Numbered from the stretch's first letter, positions 14,871 through 23,315 are shown. The stretch is 63,010 bases of DNA from an uncultured Clostridia bacterium (GCA_937906945.1 CALCUE010000009.1:1-63010), one strand, 5' to 3'. The notes: generated by a model not told the origin, from the sequence alone. Numbers and translations: made by a program.

Positions 14871-15880
14871 GCGAACGAATCATGGTGGGCCTTTCCGGCG
14901 GCGTTGACAGCGCTGTAGCCGCTTATCTTCTGCAAAAGCAGGGCTATGAGGTCGCCGGAGCGACGTTTCGGATGACGGACGATTGGGACGGCGCCGAGGA
15001 CGCGAAAAAAGTGGCGGATTTTTTGAAAATTCCCCATTATGTTTTTGATTTCCGGACGCTTTTTAAGGACAAGGTCCTGGAGGATTTCGCTGAGGAATAT
15101 CGGAAAGGGCGGACGCCGAATCCCTGTGTACGCTGTAATCAATACTTGAAGTTTCCGGCTTTTCTGGAAAAAGCCGAAGAGCTTGGTTATGGGCTGATCG
15201 CTACCGGCCATTATGCCCGAACGGACGGAACGAGCGTTTATCGGGCGAAGGACCACGCCAAAGACCAAAGCTATATGATGTATCATCTGACGAAAGAGAT
15301 GATCCCCCATCTTCGTTTCCCACTGGCGGAGCTTTCCAAAGAGGAGATCCGGGCTATCGCCGAAGAAGCCGGTCTTCCGGTGGCGCACAAGCCCGATTCC
15401 CAGGACATCTGTTTCATTCCGGACGGGGATACGCAAGGATATCTCGAGCGGGTGATCGGTGTCATGCCGCACGGGAATTTTGTCGATAAAGATGGAAAAA
15501 TTCTGGGAGAGCACGGGGGAATCTGCCGCTACACCATCGGACAGCGGAAAGGACTGGGTCTTTCGCTTCCCGAGCCGCTCTACGTCGGAGCTATTGATCC
15601 GGAGCGAAACGAGGTTCGGTTGGTGAAAAACGAGGAGCTTTTTACGACCCGGCTGACCGTCCGGGATTTTAACTGGATCGAGGGAGCGCCGGATCTTCCG
15701 ATCCGGGTGACCTGCAAAATCCGCTACGCCCATCAACCGGCGCCGGCTATGGCCGGAACGTTTCTCAAGGACGATCAGGCTGTGATCGTTTTTGATGAGC
15801 CGCAGCGGGCGGTAACCGCCGGACAATCCGCCGTTATTTATGACGGCGAAAAATTGCTGGGCGGCGGCGTTATCCGGTGA
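14867..15880 (+). CDS. mnmA: tRNA-specific 2-thiouridylase MnmA
   Basis: A 337-residue MnmA, which makes 2-thiouridine at position 34 of Lys, Glu and Gln tRNAs using sulfur relayed from a cysteine desulfurase. The PP-loop is GLSGGVDSAVAA, the first catalytic Cys is in NPCVRCN, and the second in SQDICFIPDGD; the central motif ATGHYAR is present. It is slightly shorter than usual (about 355) but complete, with the C-terminal beta-barrel (ITCKIRYAHQPAP-like). It overlaps the upstream 33-residue peptide by 4 bases. Confidence 0.95.
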   Translation: MSERIMVGLSGGVDSAVAAYLLQKQGYEVAGATFRMTDDWDGAEDAKKVADFLKIPHYVFDFRTLFKDKVLEDFAEEYRKGRTPNPCVRCNQYLKFPAFLEKAEELGYGLIATGHYARTDGTSVYRAKDHAKDQSYMMYHLTKEMIPHLRFPLAELSKEEIRAIAEEAGLPVAHKPDSQDICFIPDGDTQGYLERVIGVMPHGNFVDKDGKILGEHGGICRYTIGQRKGLGLSLPEPLYVGAIDPERNEVRLVKNEELFTTRLTVRDFNWIEGAPDLPIRVTCKIRYAHQPAPAMAGTFLKDDQAVIVFDEPQRAVTAGQSAVIYDGEKLLGGGVIR

Positions 15881-15909
15881 TTGACAAGAAAGCCGCGGTA
15901 CGATATAAT
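15881..15909 (+). promoter_or_regulatory. Perfect-consensus sigma-A promoter before the leader peptide
   Basis: TTGACA directly after the mnmA stop, a 17-base spacer and TATAAT. Predicted transcription start is about 15916, so the CNNM transporter has a leader of about 140 bases. Confidence 0.85.
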
Positions 15910-15938
15910 AAGAGTATCGAAATAAGAAAGGTTTTATT

Positions 15939-15992
15939 ATGGACGACGCGGACATACGATGTTCTAAATATAGAAAAGAGAGAGAAGCATAG
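15939..15992 (+). CDS. 17-residue leader peptide upstream of the CNNM transporter
   Basis: ATG at 15939 begins a 17-codon frame, MDDADIRCSKYRKEREA, ending with TAG at 15990-15992; AAGAAAGG lies 7-8 bases before it. Three of the first five residues are acidic and the rest is basic. The stop codon lies in the 5' arm of the hairpin at 15985-16023, so a ribosome that finishes the peptide would prevent the hairpin. This layout suits an attenuator. Acidic N-termini of this kind destabilise ribosomes at low magnesium in the E. coli mgtL leader, and the downstream gene belongs to a magnesium-transport family. The peptide's translation is inferred. Confidence 0.5.
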   Translation: MDDADIRCSKYRKEREA

Positions 15993-16023
15993 CTCGGGGT
16001 GACCCTTCGGACTGTGCTTTTTT
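15985..16023 (+). terminator. Leader terminator / attenuator hairpin
   Basis: AAGCATAG (15985-15992) can pair with CTGTGCTT (16012-16019), enclosing a GGGTGACCC mini-hairpin, and is followed by six T. It sits between the leader peptide and the transporter gene. Confidence 0.65.
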
Positions 16024-16056
16024 GCGTTTTATTTTTTGTGAGGTGTTTTTACTTTT

Positions 16057-17283
16057 ATGGATGACATAGGAACGATCCTTTTAATGGTGATCCTTGTGAC
16101 CATGTCGGGTTATTTTTCCGCGACAGAAACGGCGTTCAGCAGTCTGAGCGTGACAAAAATGAGAATCTTGGCGGATCATGGGAACAAGTCCGCCGCTTTG
16201 ACACTCAAATTGTTGGAAAATTACGATAAGCTGCTTTCGACCATTCTGGTCGGCAACAACATCGTTAATATCGCGCTGGCTTCTTTGGCGACGGTCTGGT
16301 TTGTGGGAAAGATCGGAAGCTCCGGCGCTACCGTTTCTACGGTGGTGACGACGGTCATTGTCCTGATTTTCGGCGAGATCACGCCGAAAAGTCTGGCAAA
16401 AGAGTCTCCGGAGGGTTTTGCCCGTTTTTCCGCGCCCATTATCCATTTCCTGTCCCTTCTTTTGACGCCGGTCAACGCTCTGTTCAGTCTTTGGAAAAAG
16501 TTGGTTTCCAAAGTCGTGAAAAGCAAGGAGGACCGCAGTCTGACCGAGGAAGAACTTCTCACGATCGTGGAGGAAGTGGAACAGAACGGTGGTATTGGGG
16601 AACAGGAGGGCGAACTGATCCGCAGCGCTTTGGAGCTCAACGAGAACAGCGTTTCGGATATCGCGACACCCCGTGTGGACGTGACGGCTATTCCGCTGGA
16701 TGCCGAGGAAGAGGAGATCGCTTCCGTTTTCGCGGAAAGCGGCTATTCACGTCTCCCGGTCTATGATGAGACTTTGGATGATATCGTGGGCATTGTCCAT
16801 CAGACGGATTTCTTCCGGGAGAGAGGCAAGGAGGATTATTCTCTGAAGGCCATTATGCAGACACCGATTTTTGTGCCGGAGAGCCTTAAAATCGGAGCGC
16901 TGCTCAAAATTCTGCAAAGAGAAAAGTGCCATATGGCTGTCGTCAGTGATGAGTACGGCGGAACTCTCGGTATTGTGACCATGGAAGATATTCTGGAGGA
17001 ACTGGTCGGCGAAATCTGGGACGAGCATGACGAGATCGAGGAGGACTTCGCGAAGACTTCCGACGGGACCTTTACGGTTTCCGGCGCGGCGGATCCGGAG
17101 GAAATGCTCGAGACGCTGGGTTTGGAGGAAGAGGTGCGTTACGCGACAGTCAGCGGCTGGGTCATGGATGAACTGGACAAGATCCCCGAAGTGGGCGATT
17201 CTTTTGAGTATAGAGGGTACCATGTCAGCGTGACGGCGGTGGACGGAATGCGAGTGGACACCGTTGAAATCAGAAAAGCGTAA
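16057..17283 (+). CDS. CNNM/CorC-family (HlyC/CorC) ion transporter
   Basis: A 408-residue protein of the CNNM/CorB family. Residues 1-180 are the DUF21 membrane domain with three or four helices (GYFSATETAFSSLS, LVGNNIVNIALASL, FGEITPKSLAKE). Residues about 195-320 are two CBS domains (VTAIPLDAEEEEIAS, MAVVSDEYGGTLGIV), and the C-terminal 85 residues a CorC_HlyC domain (TFTVSGAADPEEMLETLG). Known members export or exchange magnesium (B. subtilis YhdP/MpfA, archaeal CorB). It has GTGAGGTG as ribosome site and a leader with peptide and terminator, implying regulated expression. Monocistronic. Confidence 0.92.
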   Translation: MDDIGTILLMVILVTMSGYFSATETAFSSLSVTKMRILADHGNKSAALTLKLLENYDKLLSTILVGNNIVNIALASLATVWFVGKIGSSGATVSTVVTTVIVLIFGEITPKSLAKESPEGFARFSAPIIHFLSLLLTPVNALFSLWKKLVSKVVKSKEDRSLTEEELLTIVEEVEQNGGIGEQEGELIRSALELNENSVSDIATPRVDVTAIPLDAEEEEIASVFAESGYSRLPVYDETLDDIVGIVHQTDFFRERGKEDYSLKAIMQTPIFVPESLKIGALLKILQREKCHMAVVSDEYGGTLGIVTMEDILEELVGEIWDEHDEIEEDFAKTSDGTFTVSGAADPEEMLETLGLEEEVRYATVSGWVMDELDKIPEVGDSFEYRGYHVSVTAVDGMRVDTVEIRKA

Positions 17284-17285
17284 AG

Positions 17286-17317
17286 AAAAGGCTTTCCTAT
17301 GAATGGAAAGCCTTTTT
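17286..17317. terminator. Bidirectional terminator
   Basis: 12-bp stem AAAAGGCTTTCC/GGAAAGCCTTTT with a 7-base loop between the convergent transporter and sigG. Confidence 0.9.
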
Positions 17318-17320
17318 ACT

Positions 17321-18100
17321 TTACAGCTGTTTCTTTATCTTTTGCAGAGCGCCCTTTTCCAACCGGGAGACCTGGGCCTGGCTGATACCGATCGCCGAAG
17401 CGACATCCATCTGGGTGCGTCCGCCTAAAAAACGCAGAGCGAGGATCCGTTTTTCCCGGGGAGAAAGGACCTTCATCGCTTCACGAAGGGAAAATTCCTC
17501 CAACCAGGAGGAATCGGAATTCCGGTCGCTGATCTGATCCATCATATAAATCGTGTCGCCGGAATCGGAATAGACAGGCTCATAGAGTGAGACCGGTTCC
17601 ACGATAGATTCCAAAGCGACGACCACTTGACTTTTGGGGAGGGCCATGGCTTTCGCGATTTCCTCGATTTTCGGTTCCCGACCGTGCTCATTGATGAAGG
17701 ATTCTTTGATCTGCATGGCACGGTAAGCGGTATCCCGGAGAGAACGGCTGACACGAACGCTGTTGCTGTCCCGCAGAAAACGGCGGATTTCGCCAATGAT
17801 CATGGGGACACCGTACGTGGAAAAACGCACGTCGAGCGCAGGGTCAAAGTTGTCGATGGCTTTGATGAGACCAATGCAACCGACCTGGAAAAGGTCATCC
17901 GGATTTTCACCCCGACCGGCAAATTTCTGCACGACGCTGAGCACAAGGCGGAGGTTACCGTTGATCATTTTTTCTCGGGCGTCCCGGTCGCCGGCTTTGG
18001 ATTTTTTCAGAAGTTCTGTTTTCTCTTTTTCGGTGAGCACCGGAAGTTGTGACGTGGAGATCCCACAGATGTCAACTTTTCCATAATACAATTCCGTCAT
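17321..18100 (-). CDS. sigG: Sporulation sigma factor G
   Basis: A 259-residue sigma-70-family protein. The N-terminus KVDICGISTSQLPVLTEKE is diagnostic of SigG, the forespore late sigma factor. Region 2 is clear (NGNLRLVLSVVQKFAGRGEN, DLFQVGCIGLIKAIDNFD) and region 4 has the HTH TQMDVASAIGISQAQVSRLE. SigG drives forespore genes such as SASPs and germination receptors. The adjacent divergent YlmC/YmxH gene is a common partner in Clostridia. A sporulating host follows from this gene. Confidence 0.96.
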   Translation of the reverse strand: MTELYYGKVDICGISTSQLPVLTEKEKTELLKKSKAGDRDAREKMINGNLRLVLSVVQKFAGRGENPDDLFQVGCIGLIKAIDNFDPALDVRFSTYGVPMIIGEIRRFLRDSNSVRVSRSLRDTAYRAMQIKESFINEHGREPKIEEIAKAMALPKSQVVVALESIVEPVSLYEPVYSDSGDTIYMMDQISDRNSDSSWLEEFSLREAMKVLSPREKRILALRFLGGRTQMDVASAIGISQAQVSRLEKGALQKIKKQL

Positions 18101-18236
18101 CCTTTCCTCATTTTACAGAAAAAAGGATGGTCAGAAAGCAAAAAATATATACGGGAAAAGCACTGGAAAATTTTTGAGCACGGGGAAGAAAAGCAAAGCC
18201 GGAGCATAGAAATAGAAAGGAAAGAAGGGATGGACC

Positions 18237-18530
18237 ATGTGCCTGACGTTGGAAGAAATCCGCACCAAAGCGGTGGTCAATCTTCCGGACGGAATCTGTT
18301 TCGGCTATGCCGACGACCTTGTGTTGGATACGGAGAGCAAAACAGTCATGACCCTTGTTATTAAGGGCCGACTTCGCTTTTTCGGACTTTTCGGTCGGGA
18401 GGAGGACGTGATGATCCCCTGGGATCGGATCGAGGTGATTGGACAGGACACCATTTTGGTAAAAATGGAAGCAGGGGAAGAGAAGGAAGAAAGAAAATGG
18501 AATTTTCTCGAAAAAATTTTCAATAATTGA
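18237..18530 (+). CDS. YlmC/YmxH-family sporulation protein (PRC-barrel)
   Basis: A 97-residue PRC-barrel protein (MCLTLEEIRTKAVVNLPDG, GYADDLVLDTESKTV, IPWDRIEVIGQDTILV). YlmC/YmxH family members are found next to sigG and are sporulation-associated in Clostridia; their biochemical role is unknown. The ATG at 18237 follows AGAAGGGATGGACC. An overlapping ATG seven bases upstream is in another frame. Divergent from sigG with 136 bases between. Confidence 0.85.
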   Translation: MCLTLEEIRTKAVVNLPDGICFGYADDLVLDTESKTVMTLVIKGRLRFFGLFGREEDVMIPWDRIEVIGQDTILVKMEAGEEKEERKWNFLEKIFNN

Positions 18531-18551
18531 TAAGAAGAAGGGCAAAAACGG

Positions 18552-18580
18552 TTGCAATTCGATTGCCCTCGTGCTATAAT
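18552..18580 (+). promoter_or_regulatory. Sigma-A promoter of the rpsB-tsf operon
   Basis: TTGCAA, 17 bases, TATAAT; predicted start about 18587, leaving a 135-base leader before rpsB. Confidence 0.8.
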
Positions 18581-18586
18581 CTAATG

Positions 18587-18722
18587 GCTAGAAGACTGTA
18601 TAACTATGTCTTCTGGTAGAAAACATTTAAAACCACACACCTTACAATCACGACGTTTGTGCCGGAAAACCGGTTTCCGCCGCGAAGTGCGTAGGGTGGA
18701 GGAACAACAAGGAGGAAAAAAC
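18587..18722 (+). promoter_or_regulatory. Structured rpsB 5' leader
   Basis: The leader begins with a 7-bp hairpin, AGAAGAC (18593-18599) with GTCTTCT (18611-18617), then a second element CCGGAAAACCGG and a GC-rich stretch before AAGGAGG. S2 autoregulates its own operon through leader RNA in several bacteria; this region could play that role, but no known motif was matched. Confidence 0.35.
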
Positions 18723-19445
18723 ATGTCCGTAGTATCTATGAAACAGCTTCTTGAAGCTGGTGTCCACTTTGGTCATCAGACTCGCCGCTGGAACCCGAAA
18801 ATGGCCCCGTATATCTTCACCGAAAGAAACGGAATCTACATCATCGACCTTCAGAAAACCGTAAAGAAGATCGAGGAAGCCTACACCTTCGTCAACGAGC
18901 TTTCCGCCGAAGGCAAATCCGTTCTTTTTGTCGGCACCAAAAAACAGGCCGCTGACTCCATCCGTGAAGAAGCCGAAAGAGCCGGTGCTTACTATGTAAA
19001 CGCCCGTTGGCTCGGCGGTATGCTTACCAACTTCAAGACCATCAGAAGAAGAATTGCCCGTCTGCAGCAGCTCCGCAAAATGGAGGAGGACGGCACCTTC
19101 GAGCGTCTGACCAAGAAAGAAGCTTCCAAACTCACTCTTGAGATCGAGAAACTTGAGAAATTCCTTGGCGGTATCGAAGATATGTCCGAGCTTCCCGGCG
19201 CTCTTTTCATCGTTGACTCCAGAAAAGAGAAAATCGCTGTTGCCGAAGCACGCAAACTTGGTATTCCGATCGTAGCTATTGTTGACACGAACTGTGACCC
19301 TGATGAAGTCGATTACCTCATTCCTGGTAACGATGACGCCATCCGTGCTGTCAAACTGATCGCCGGCACCATCGCTGACGCCATTATCGAAGGCAGACAG
19401 GGTGAACAGGATACTCCTGAAGAAACCGAAGAGGAGGCTGAATAA
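18723..19445 (+). CDS. rpsB: 30S ribosomal protein S2
   Basis: A 240-residue S2 with the conserved MKQLLEAGVHFGHQTRRWNP, YIFTERNGIYIIDLQKT, GGMLTNF and PIVAIVDTNCDP stretches. The start at 18723 follows AAGGAGG with 8 bases between; the open frame continues upstream into the leader but is not translated there. Codon use is strongly biased to C-ending codons, as expected for high expression. It is followed one base later by tsf. Confidence 0.98.
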   Translation: MSVVSMKQLLEAGVHFGHQTRRWNPKMAPYIFTERNGIYIIDLQKTVKKIEEAYTFVNELSAEGKSVLFVGTKKQAADSIREEAERAGAYYVNARWLGGMLTNFKTIRRRIARLQQLRKMEEDGTFERLTKKEASKLTLEIEKLEKFLGGIEDMSELPGALFIVDSRKEKIAVAEARKLGIPIVAIVDTNCDPDEVDYLIPGNDDAIRAVKLIAGTIADAIIEGRQGEQDTPEETEEEAE

Positions 19446-19446
19446 T

Positions 19447-20367
19447 ATGCCCTTTACCGCTCAAGATGTTAAAACGCTCCGCGAAATGACCGAGTGCGGA
19501 ATGCTTGACTGCAAAAAAGCCCTGATGGATACCGATGGCGATATGGAAAAAGCCGTTGAGCTCCTTCGTGAAAAAGGCCTTGCGTCTCAGGCAAAGAAAG
19601 CTTCCCGTATTGCCGCTGAAGGCATCGTAACGGCTGTTTACGACAAAGAAAAGAAAGTCGCCGCCGTTATCGAAGTCAACTCCGAGACCGACTTCGTCGC
19701 AAAGAACCCGGATTTCCAGAACTTTGCCAAAGTCGCCGCGCAGGCTGTTATCGACAACAACCCTGCCGATGTTGACGCCCTTCTTGAAACGACCGTTGAC
19801 GGCAAAACCGTTAAAGAACTTCTTCAGGATATCGCTCTCAAAATCAGAGAGAATCTTAAAGTTCGTCGCTTCGTTCGCTATGAAGGCGATATCGCTACCT
19901 ATGTCCATGGCGGCGGTACCATCGGTGTTATGGTCAAATTCGACACCGACGTAGCGGACAAAGAAGGCTTTGCTGAGTATGGCAAAGACGTCGCTATGCA
20001 GATCGCCGCGATCAACCCGGCTTATATCTGCGAGCATTGTGTCCCGGCGGAAGTTATCGAGCATGAGAAAGAGATCGCTCTCGCTCAGATCGACAACGAC
20101 CCCAAGATGGCGGCCAAACCGGATCAGGTCAAAGCCAAAATGGTCGATGGCAAGATCGCTAAATATTATAAAGAAAATACCCTTATGAACCAGGAATTCG
20201 TTAAGGATCCCAGCCTTGATGTAAAAGGTTACACGGCTCAGGTCGCAAAAGAACTCGGCGGTTCCATCAAAGTCGTTGACTTCGTCCGTATGGAAAAAGG
20301 CGAAGGCATTGAGAAACGTCAGGAAAACTTTGCGGAAGAAGTGGCAAAACAGATCGCAGGCAAATAA
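19447..20367 (+). CDS. tsf: Elongation factor Ts
   Basis: A 306-residue EF-Ts, the nucleotide exchange factor of EF-Tu. The N-terminus (MPFTAQDVKTLREMTECGML, DCKKALMDTDGDMEKAVE) and the core motifs (VNSETDFVAKN, HGGGTIGVMV, NPAYIC) are clear. The ATG lies one base after the rpsB stop and uses GAGGAGG inside the end of rpsB. A weak hairpin (AACAGCGG/CCGCTGTT, about 20395-20420) follows the gene and could partially terminate. Confidence 0.97.
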   Translation: MPFTAQDVKTLREMTECGMLDCKKALMDTDGDMEKAVELLREKGLASQAKKASRIAAEGIVTAVYDKEKKVAAVIEVNSETDFVAKNPDFQNFAKVAAQAVIDNNPADVDALLETTVDGKTVKELLQDIALKIRENLKVRRFVRYEGDIATYVHGGGTIGVMVKFDTDVADKEGFAEYGKDVAMQIAAINPAYICEHCVPAEVIEHEKEIALAQIDNDPKMAAKPDQVKAKMVDGKIAKYYKENTLMNQEFVKDPSLDVKGYTAQVAKELGGSIKVVDFVRMEKGEGIEKRQENFAEEVAKQIAGK

Positions 20368-20460
20368 TTTTTGCTGAACCGGTTTTGTGCTTTTAACAGC
20401 GGTCGGTTTGCCGCTGTTTCAGAATAAAGCGTAAATTGCAGAAAATTACAGGGAGGTGCA

Positions 20461-21822
20461 TTGATTTTGAGTTTGGTCGAAACCGTAAAAAATGCCGGTA
20501 TTGTCGGTGCGGGCGGCGCAGGTTTTCCTACCCATGTAAAACTTAACGCAAAATCTGAGTATTTCATCGTCAATGGCGCGGAGTGCGAGCCGCTTATCGA
20601 AACGGATAAGTTCCTTATGAGAACCCGTGCGGCGGATCTCGTAAAAGGCGTTGAGATGATTGCAAAAGAGCTTGGCGCAGACAAAAAGTACATTGCCCTC
20701 AAAGCAGCTTACAAAACGGAAATTGCTGCTTTGGAAGAGGCGATTGCTGCTGCCGGAAGCGACATTAAACTCCACAAAATGGGATATTTCTATCCCGCTG
20801 GTGACGAGCAGGTCATTGCTTGCGAGATCACCGGAAAATCCGTTCCCGAGAGGGGAATTCCGCTGATGGTCGGCGCTGTTGTCGATAACGTAGGTACCGT
20901 TCTTAACATTTACGATGCCTTCGCAGACAAGAAAGTCACCGATAAATTCCTCAGCGTAGTCGGCGAAGTCAAAACCCCTGTTATGCTTCATGTACCGCTT
21001 GGAACTTCGGTCCGGGAGTGCGTTGCCGCTGCCCAGCCGACTCTTTCCAGCTACGCGGTCATCATGGGCGGACCGATGATGGGTAAAGTTTATGATAAAG
21101 ATGAAGATATCGACAAGCTCGTTATCACCAAGACCGATGGTAACATCATCGTTCTTCCGAAAGATCATTATCTCATTAACTGCAGCCATCTGAAAGCCGA
21201 GTCCATGAAGAACAGAGCAAAATGCAGCTGCATCCAGTGCCATATGTGCACGGATATGTGTCCGCGTTATGAGACCGGTCACAACATTCGCCCGCATATG
21301 ATCATGAGAAACCTTTATCGTGAGAACCTGATCACGGACAACGATGAATATCTCCGCGTTTTCGGACATGCTATCAACTGCTCCGAGTGCGGCGCCTGCG
21401 AGATGTTCGCCTGCCCGATGCACCTTTCTCCGAGAAAAGCCAACATCTTCATCAAGAATCAGCTTCGTGCCAAAGGCATTGATGTTCCGAAGAACAACGA
21501 GCCGAAAGCCAGAGCTGAAAGAGAGATCCGCAAGATCCCGACCAACCGTCTGGTTGCTCGTCTTGGCCTTTCCAAATATTATGGAAAACACCTGGCTTCC
21601 GATACTCCGATCGAACTCGAACCGGAAGTTGTCGCCATTCCGCTTAAAATGCACATCGGCGCGCCGGCTACGGCTGTCGTTTCCGTTGGTGACGTTGTGA
21701 AAAAAGGCGATATCATCGGCCAGATGGATGACGGAAAGCTCGGCGCCAACGTTTACGCCAGCTTCGACGGAAAAGTTACTGCTGTCACTGACAGAGTAGA
21801 ATTGAGGAGGGAGAGCAAATGA
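20461..21822 (+). CDS. pduS: PduS-like electron-transfer flavoprotein (RnfC family)
   Basis: A 453-residue RnfC/PduS-type protein. The flavin-binding N-terminus GIVGAGGAGFPTHVK and NGAECEP are clear, followed by an SLBB region, then two cysteine clusters: CIQCHMCTDMCP and CSECGACEMFACP, each able to bind a [4Fe-4S] centre, and a C-terminal lipoyl-like domain (AVVSVGDVVKKGDIIG). PduS in propanediol microcompartments reduces cobalamin and binds the shell protein PduT. Here the next gene is a PduT-type shell protein, overlapping by 4 bases, but no diol dehydratase or other shell genes are nearby. The start is a TTG at 20461 or 20467 after GGGAGG. Codon bias resembles rpsB/tsf, implying high expression. 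Confidence 0.85.
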   Translation: MILSLVETVKNAGIVGAGGAGFPTHVKLNAKSEYFIVNGAECEPLIETDKFLMRTRAADLVKGVEMIAKELGADKKYIALKAAYKTEIAALEEAIAAAGSDIKLHKMGYFYPAGDEQVIACEITGKSVPERGIPLMVGAVVDNVGTVLNIYDAFADKKVTDKFLSVVGEVKTPVMLHVPLGTSVRECVAAAQPTLSSYAVIMGGPMMGKVYDKDEDIDKLVITKTDGNIIVLPKDHYLINCSHLKAESMKNRAKCSCIQCHMCTDMCPRYETGHNIRPHMIMRNLYRENLITDNDEYLRVFGHAINCSECGACEMFACPMHLSPRKANIFIKNQLRAKGIDVPKNNEPKARAEREIRKIPTNRLVARLGLSKYYGKHLASDTPIELEPEVVAIPLKMHIGAPATAVVSVGDVVKKGDIIGQMDDGKLGANVYASFDGKVTAVTDRVELRRESK

Positions 21823-22367
21823 TCCAGACTATCGGAATGCTTGAATTTAACAGCATCGCAAAAGGTATTGAGACCTGCGATGTCATGCTCAAGGCGGCAG
21901 AGGTCGGCCTTATCCGTACTTCTACTGTTTGCCCTGGCAAATACATTATCATCATCTATGGCGATACCGGTTCTGTCAAAGCCTCCATTCTTGCAGGCGA
22001 ACTCAATGGCGGAAACACTGTTATCGACAAAATGATCATCCAGAATATCCATCCGCAGCTGATCCCGGCCCTCAGCGGTACCGCTCAGGTCCAGAAGGGT
22101 GACGCCATCGGCGCCATGGAATTCTACAGCATCACCTCGGCCATCAAAGCCGCTGATGTTGCCGCCAAAGCCGCTCAGATCAGCCTTGTCGGTATCACCA
22201 TGGGTTATGCTGTCGGCGGTAAAGGTATCGTTACCCTTACCGGCGATGTCGGCGCAGTACGGGCTGCTGTAGCCGCCGGTATTGAGGAAGCCACCAGAAT
22301 GGACCTCTATGTCGGTTCTACCGTTATCCCGAAATACGCTCCCGAACTGTTCGATTCCCTTATGTAA
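21819..22367 (+). CDS. pduT: PduT-like tandem BMC-domain shell protein
   Basis: A 182-residue protein with two BMC domains in tandem (residues 3-85: IGMLEFNSIAKGIETCDVML; residues 97-180: IGAMEFYSITSAIKAADVAA), i.e. a trimeric pseudohexamer shell tile. Residue 38 is cysteine (TSTVCPGKY). In Citrobacter PduT the same Cys38 from three subunits holds a [4Fe-4S] cluster in the pore and passes electrons to PduS. Length matches PduT (184). The ATG overlaps the pduS stop by 4 bases, so the pair is cotranslated. A strong terminator follows, separating it from pyrH. Confidence 0.88.
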   Translation: MIQTIGMLEFNSIAKGIETCDVMLKAAEVGLIRTSTVCPGKYIIIIYGDTGSVKASILAGELNGGNTVIDKMIIQNIHPQLIPALSGTAQVQKGDAIGAMEFYSITSAIKAADVAAKAAQISLVGITMGYAVGGKGIVTLTGDVGAVRAAVAAGIEEATRMDLYVGSTVIPKYAPELFDSLM

Positions 22368-22380
22368 TCGAAAATTTCTT

Positions 22381-22420
22381 AAAAAGCGCTTCCGGCCCAA
22401 AGCCGGAGGCGCTTTTTTTA
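22381..22420 (+). terminator. Rho-independent terminator after pduT
   Basis: 16-bp stem (22381-22396 with 22402-22417, one G-T pair), 5-base loop, seven T. It separates the rpsB-tsf-pduST unit from pyrH. Confidence 0.92.
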
Positions 22421-22444
22421 TCTGTAAAATAATCGGGTTCGCTC

Positions 22445-22473
22445 TTTACATCGTTCGGCTTTTAGTGTAAAAT
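22445..22473 (+). promoter_or_regulatory. Sigma-A promoter of pyrH and downstream genes
   Basis: TTTACA, 17 bases, TAAAAT, about 68 bases before the pyrH ATG. Confidence 0.6.
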
Positions 22474-22540
22474 AATATAAAATAGGGGTAAAGGGGAACT
22501 ATACCTTTACCAAATTGATGGAGAACAGGGGACGATTACC

Positions 22541-23248
22541 ATGGGACTGAAATATAAGCGTGTTTTGCTGAAACTGAGCGGCGAAGCGCTTTCCGGTGAA
22601 AAGGGATCGGGACTGGATTTTGACGTTGTCCGGCCCATCTGCGAAAGCATTAAAAAATGTGTGGAGTTGGGCGCGGAAGTCGGCGTTGTCGTCGGCGGCG
22701 GCAATTTCTGGCGGGGACGTTCCAGCGGAAAAATGGATCGGACCAGAGCGGACCACATGGGAATGCTGGCGACGGTTATCAACGCGTTGGCTCTTTGCGA
22801 TGAACTGGAACAGCTCGGCGTGGAAGCGGTTGTGCAAAGCGCTTTGGAAATGCCGGTCATTGCTGAGACTTTTATCAAAGATAACGCGGTGAAACACATG
22901 AAAGAGGGACGGGTCGTCATTTTCGGATGCGGAACCGGCTGCCCATATTTTTCCACCGACAGTGCCAGTTCTCTTCGTGCCATTGAAATCGGCGCCGACA
23001 TTATGTTCAAAGCGACCATGGTCGATGGCGTTTATGATAAAGACCCGGCTAAATATCCGGACGCCGTCCGCTATGACCACCTCACGTTCAAAGAGGTTCT
23101 GGAAAAAGAACTGAAAGTGATGGATTCCACCGCTGCCGCTCTGTGCCGGGATAACGAGATGCCCATTCTGGTATTCAGTATGAGAGATCCGGATAACATT
23201 GTCCGTGCCCTTTGCGGCGAGGATCTTGGTACCCTTGTGACCAACTGA
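22541..23248 (+). CDS. pyrH: UMP kinase
   Basis: A 235-residue bacterial UMP kinase (amino acid kinase fold) making UDP from UMP. Motifs: VLLKLSGEALSG at the N-terminus, VVVGGGNFWRGR for phosphate binding, DHMGMLATVINALAL, and MVDGVYDKDP near the C-terminus. The usual GGTGNPFFTTD segment reads GCGTGCPYFSTD, a local variant. PyrH normally follows tsf directly; here the pduST pair lies between. The ATG at 22541 gives the usual length; its ribosome site is GGGGACG. Confidence 0.95.
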   Translation: MGLKYKRVLLKLSGEALSGEKGSGLDFDVVRPICESIKKCVELGAEVGVVVGGGNFWRGRSSGKMDRTRADHMGMLATVINALALCDELEQLGVEAVVQSALEMPVIAETFIKDNAVKHMKEGRVVIFGCGTGCPYFSTDSASSLRAIEIGADIMFKATMVDGVYDKDPAKYPDAVRYDHLTFKEVLEKELKVMDSTAAALCRDNEMPILVFSMRDPDNIVRALCGEDLGTLVTN

Positions 23249-23315
23249 TTGAGTAAAAAACGGCAGGTTTGCCGAATAGAAATAAAGAAACCACACCGAA
23301 AAACAGGAGGATATA

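Noticed and set aside
18600..18722. N-terminal extension of S2 from an upstream ATG
   Set aside because: The extension is not S2-like and the AAGGAGG at 18711-18717 fixes the start at 18723.
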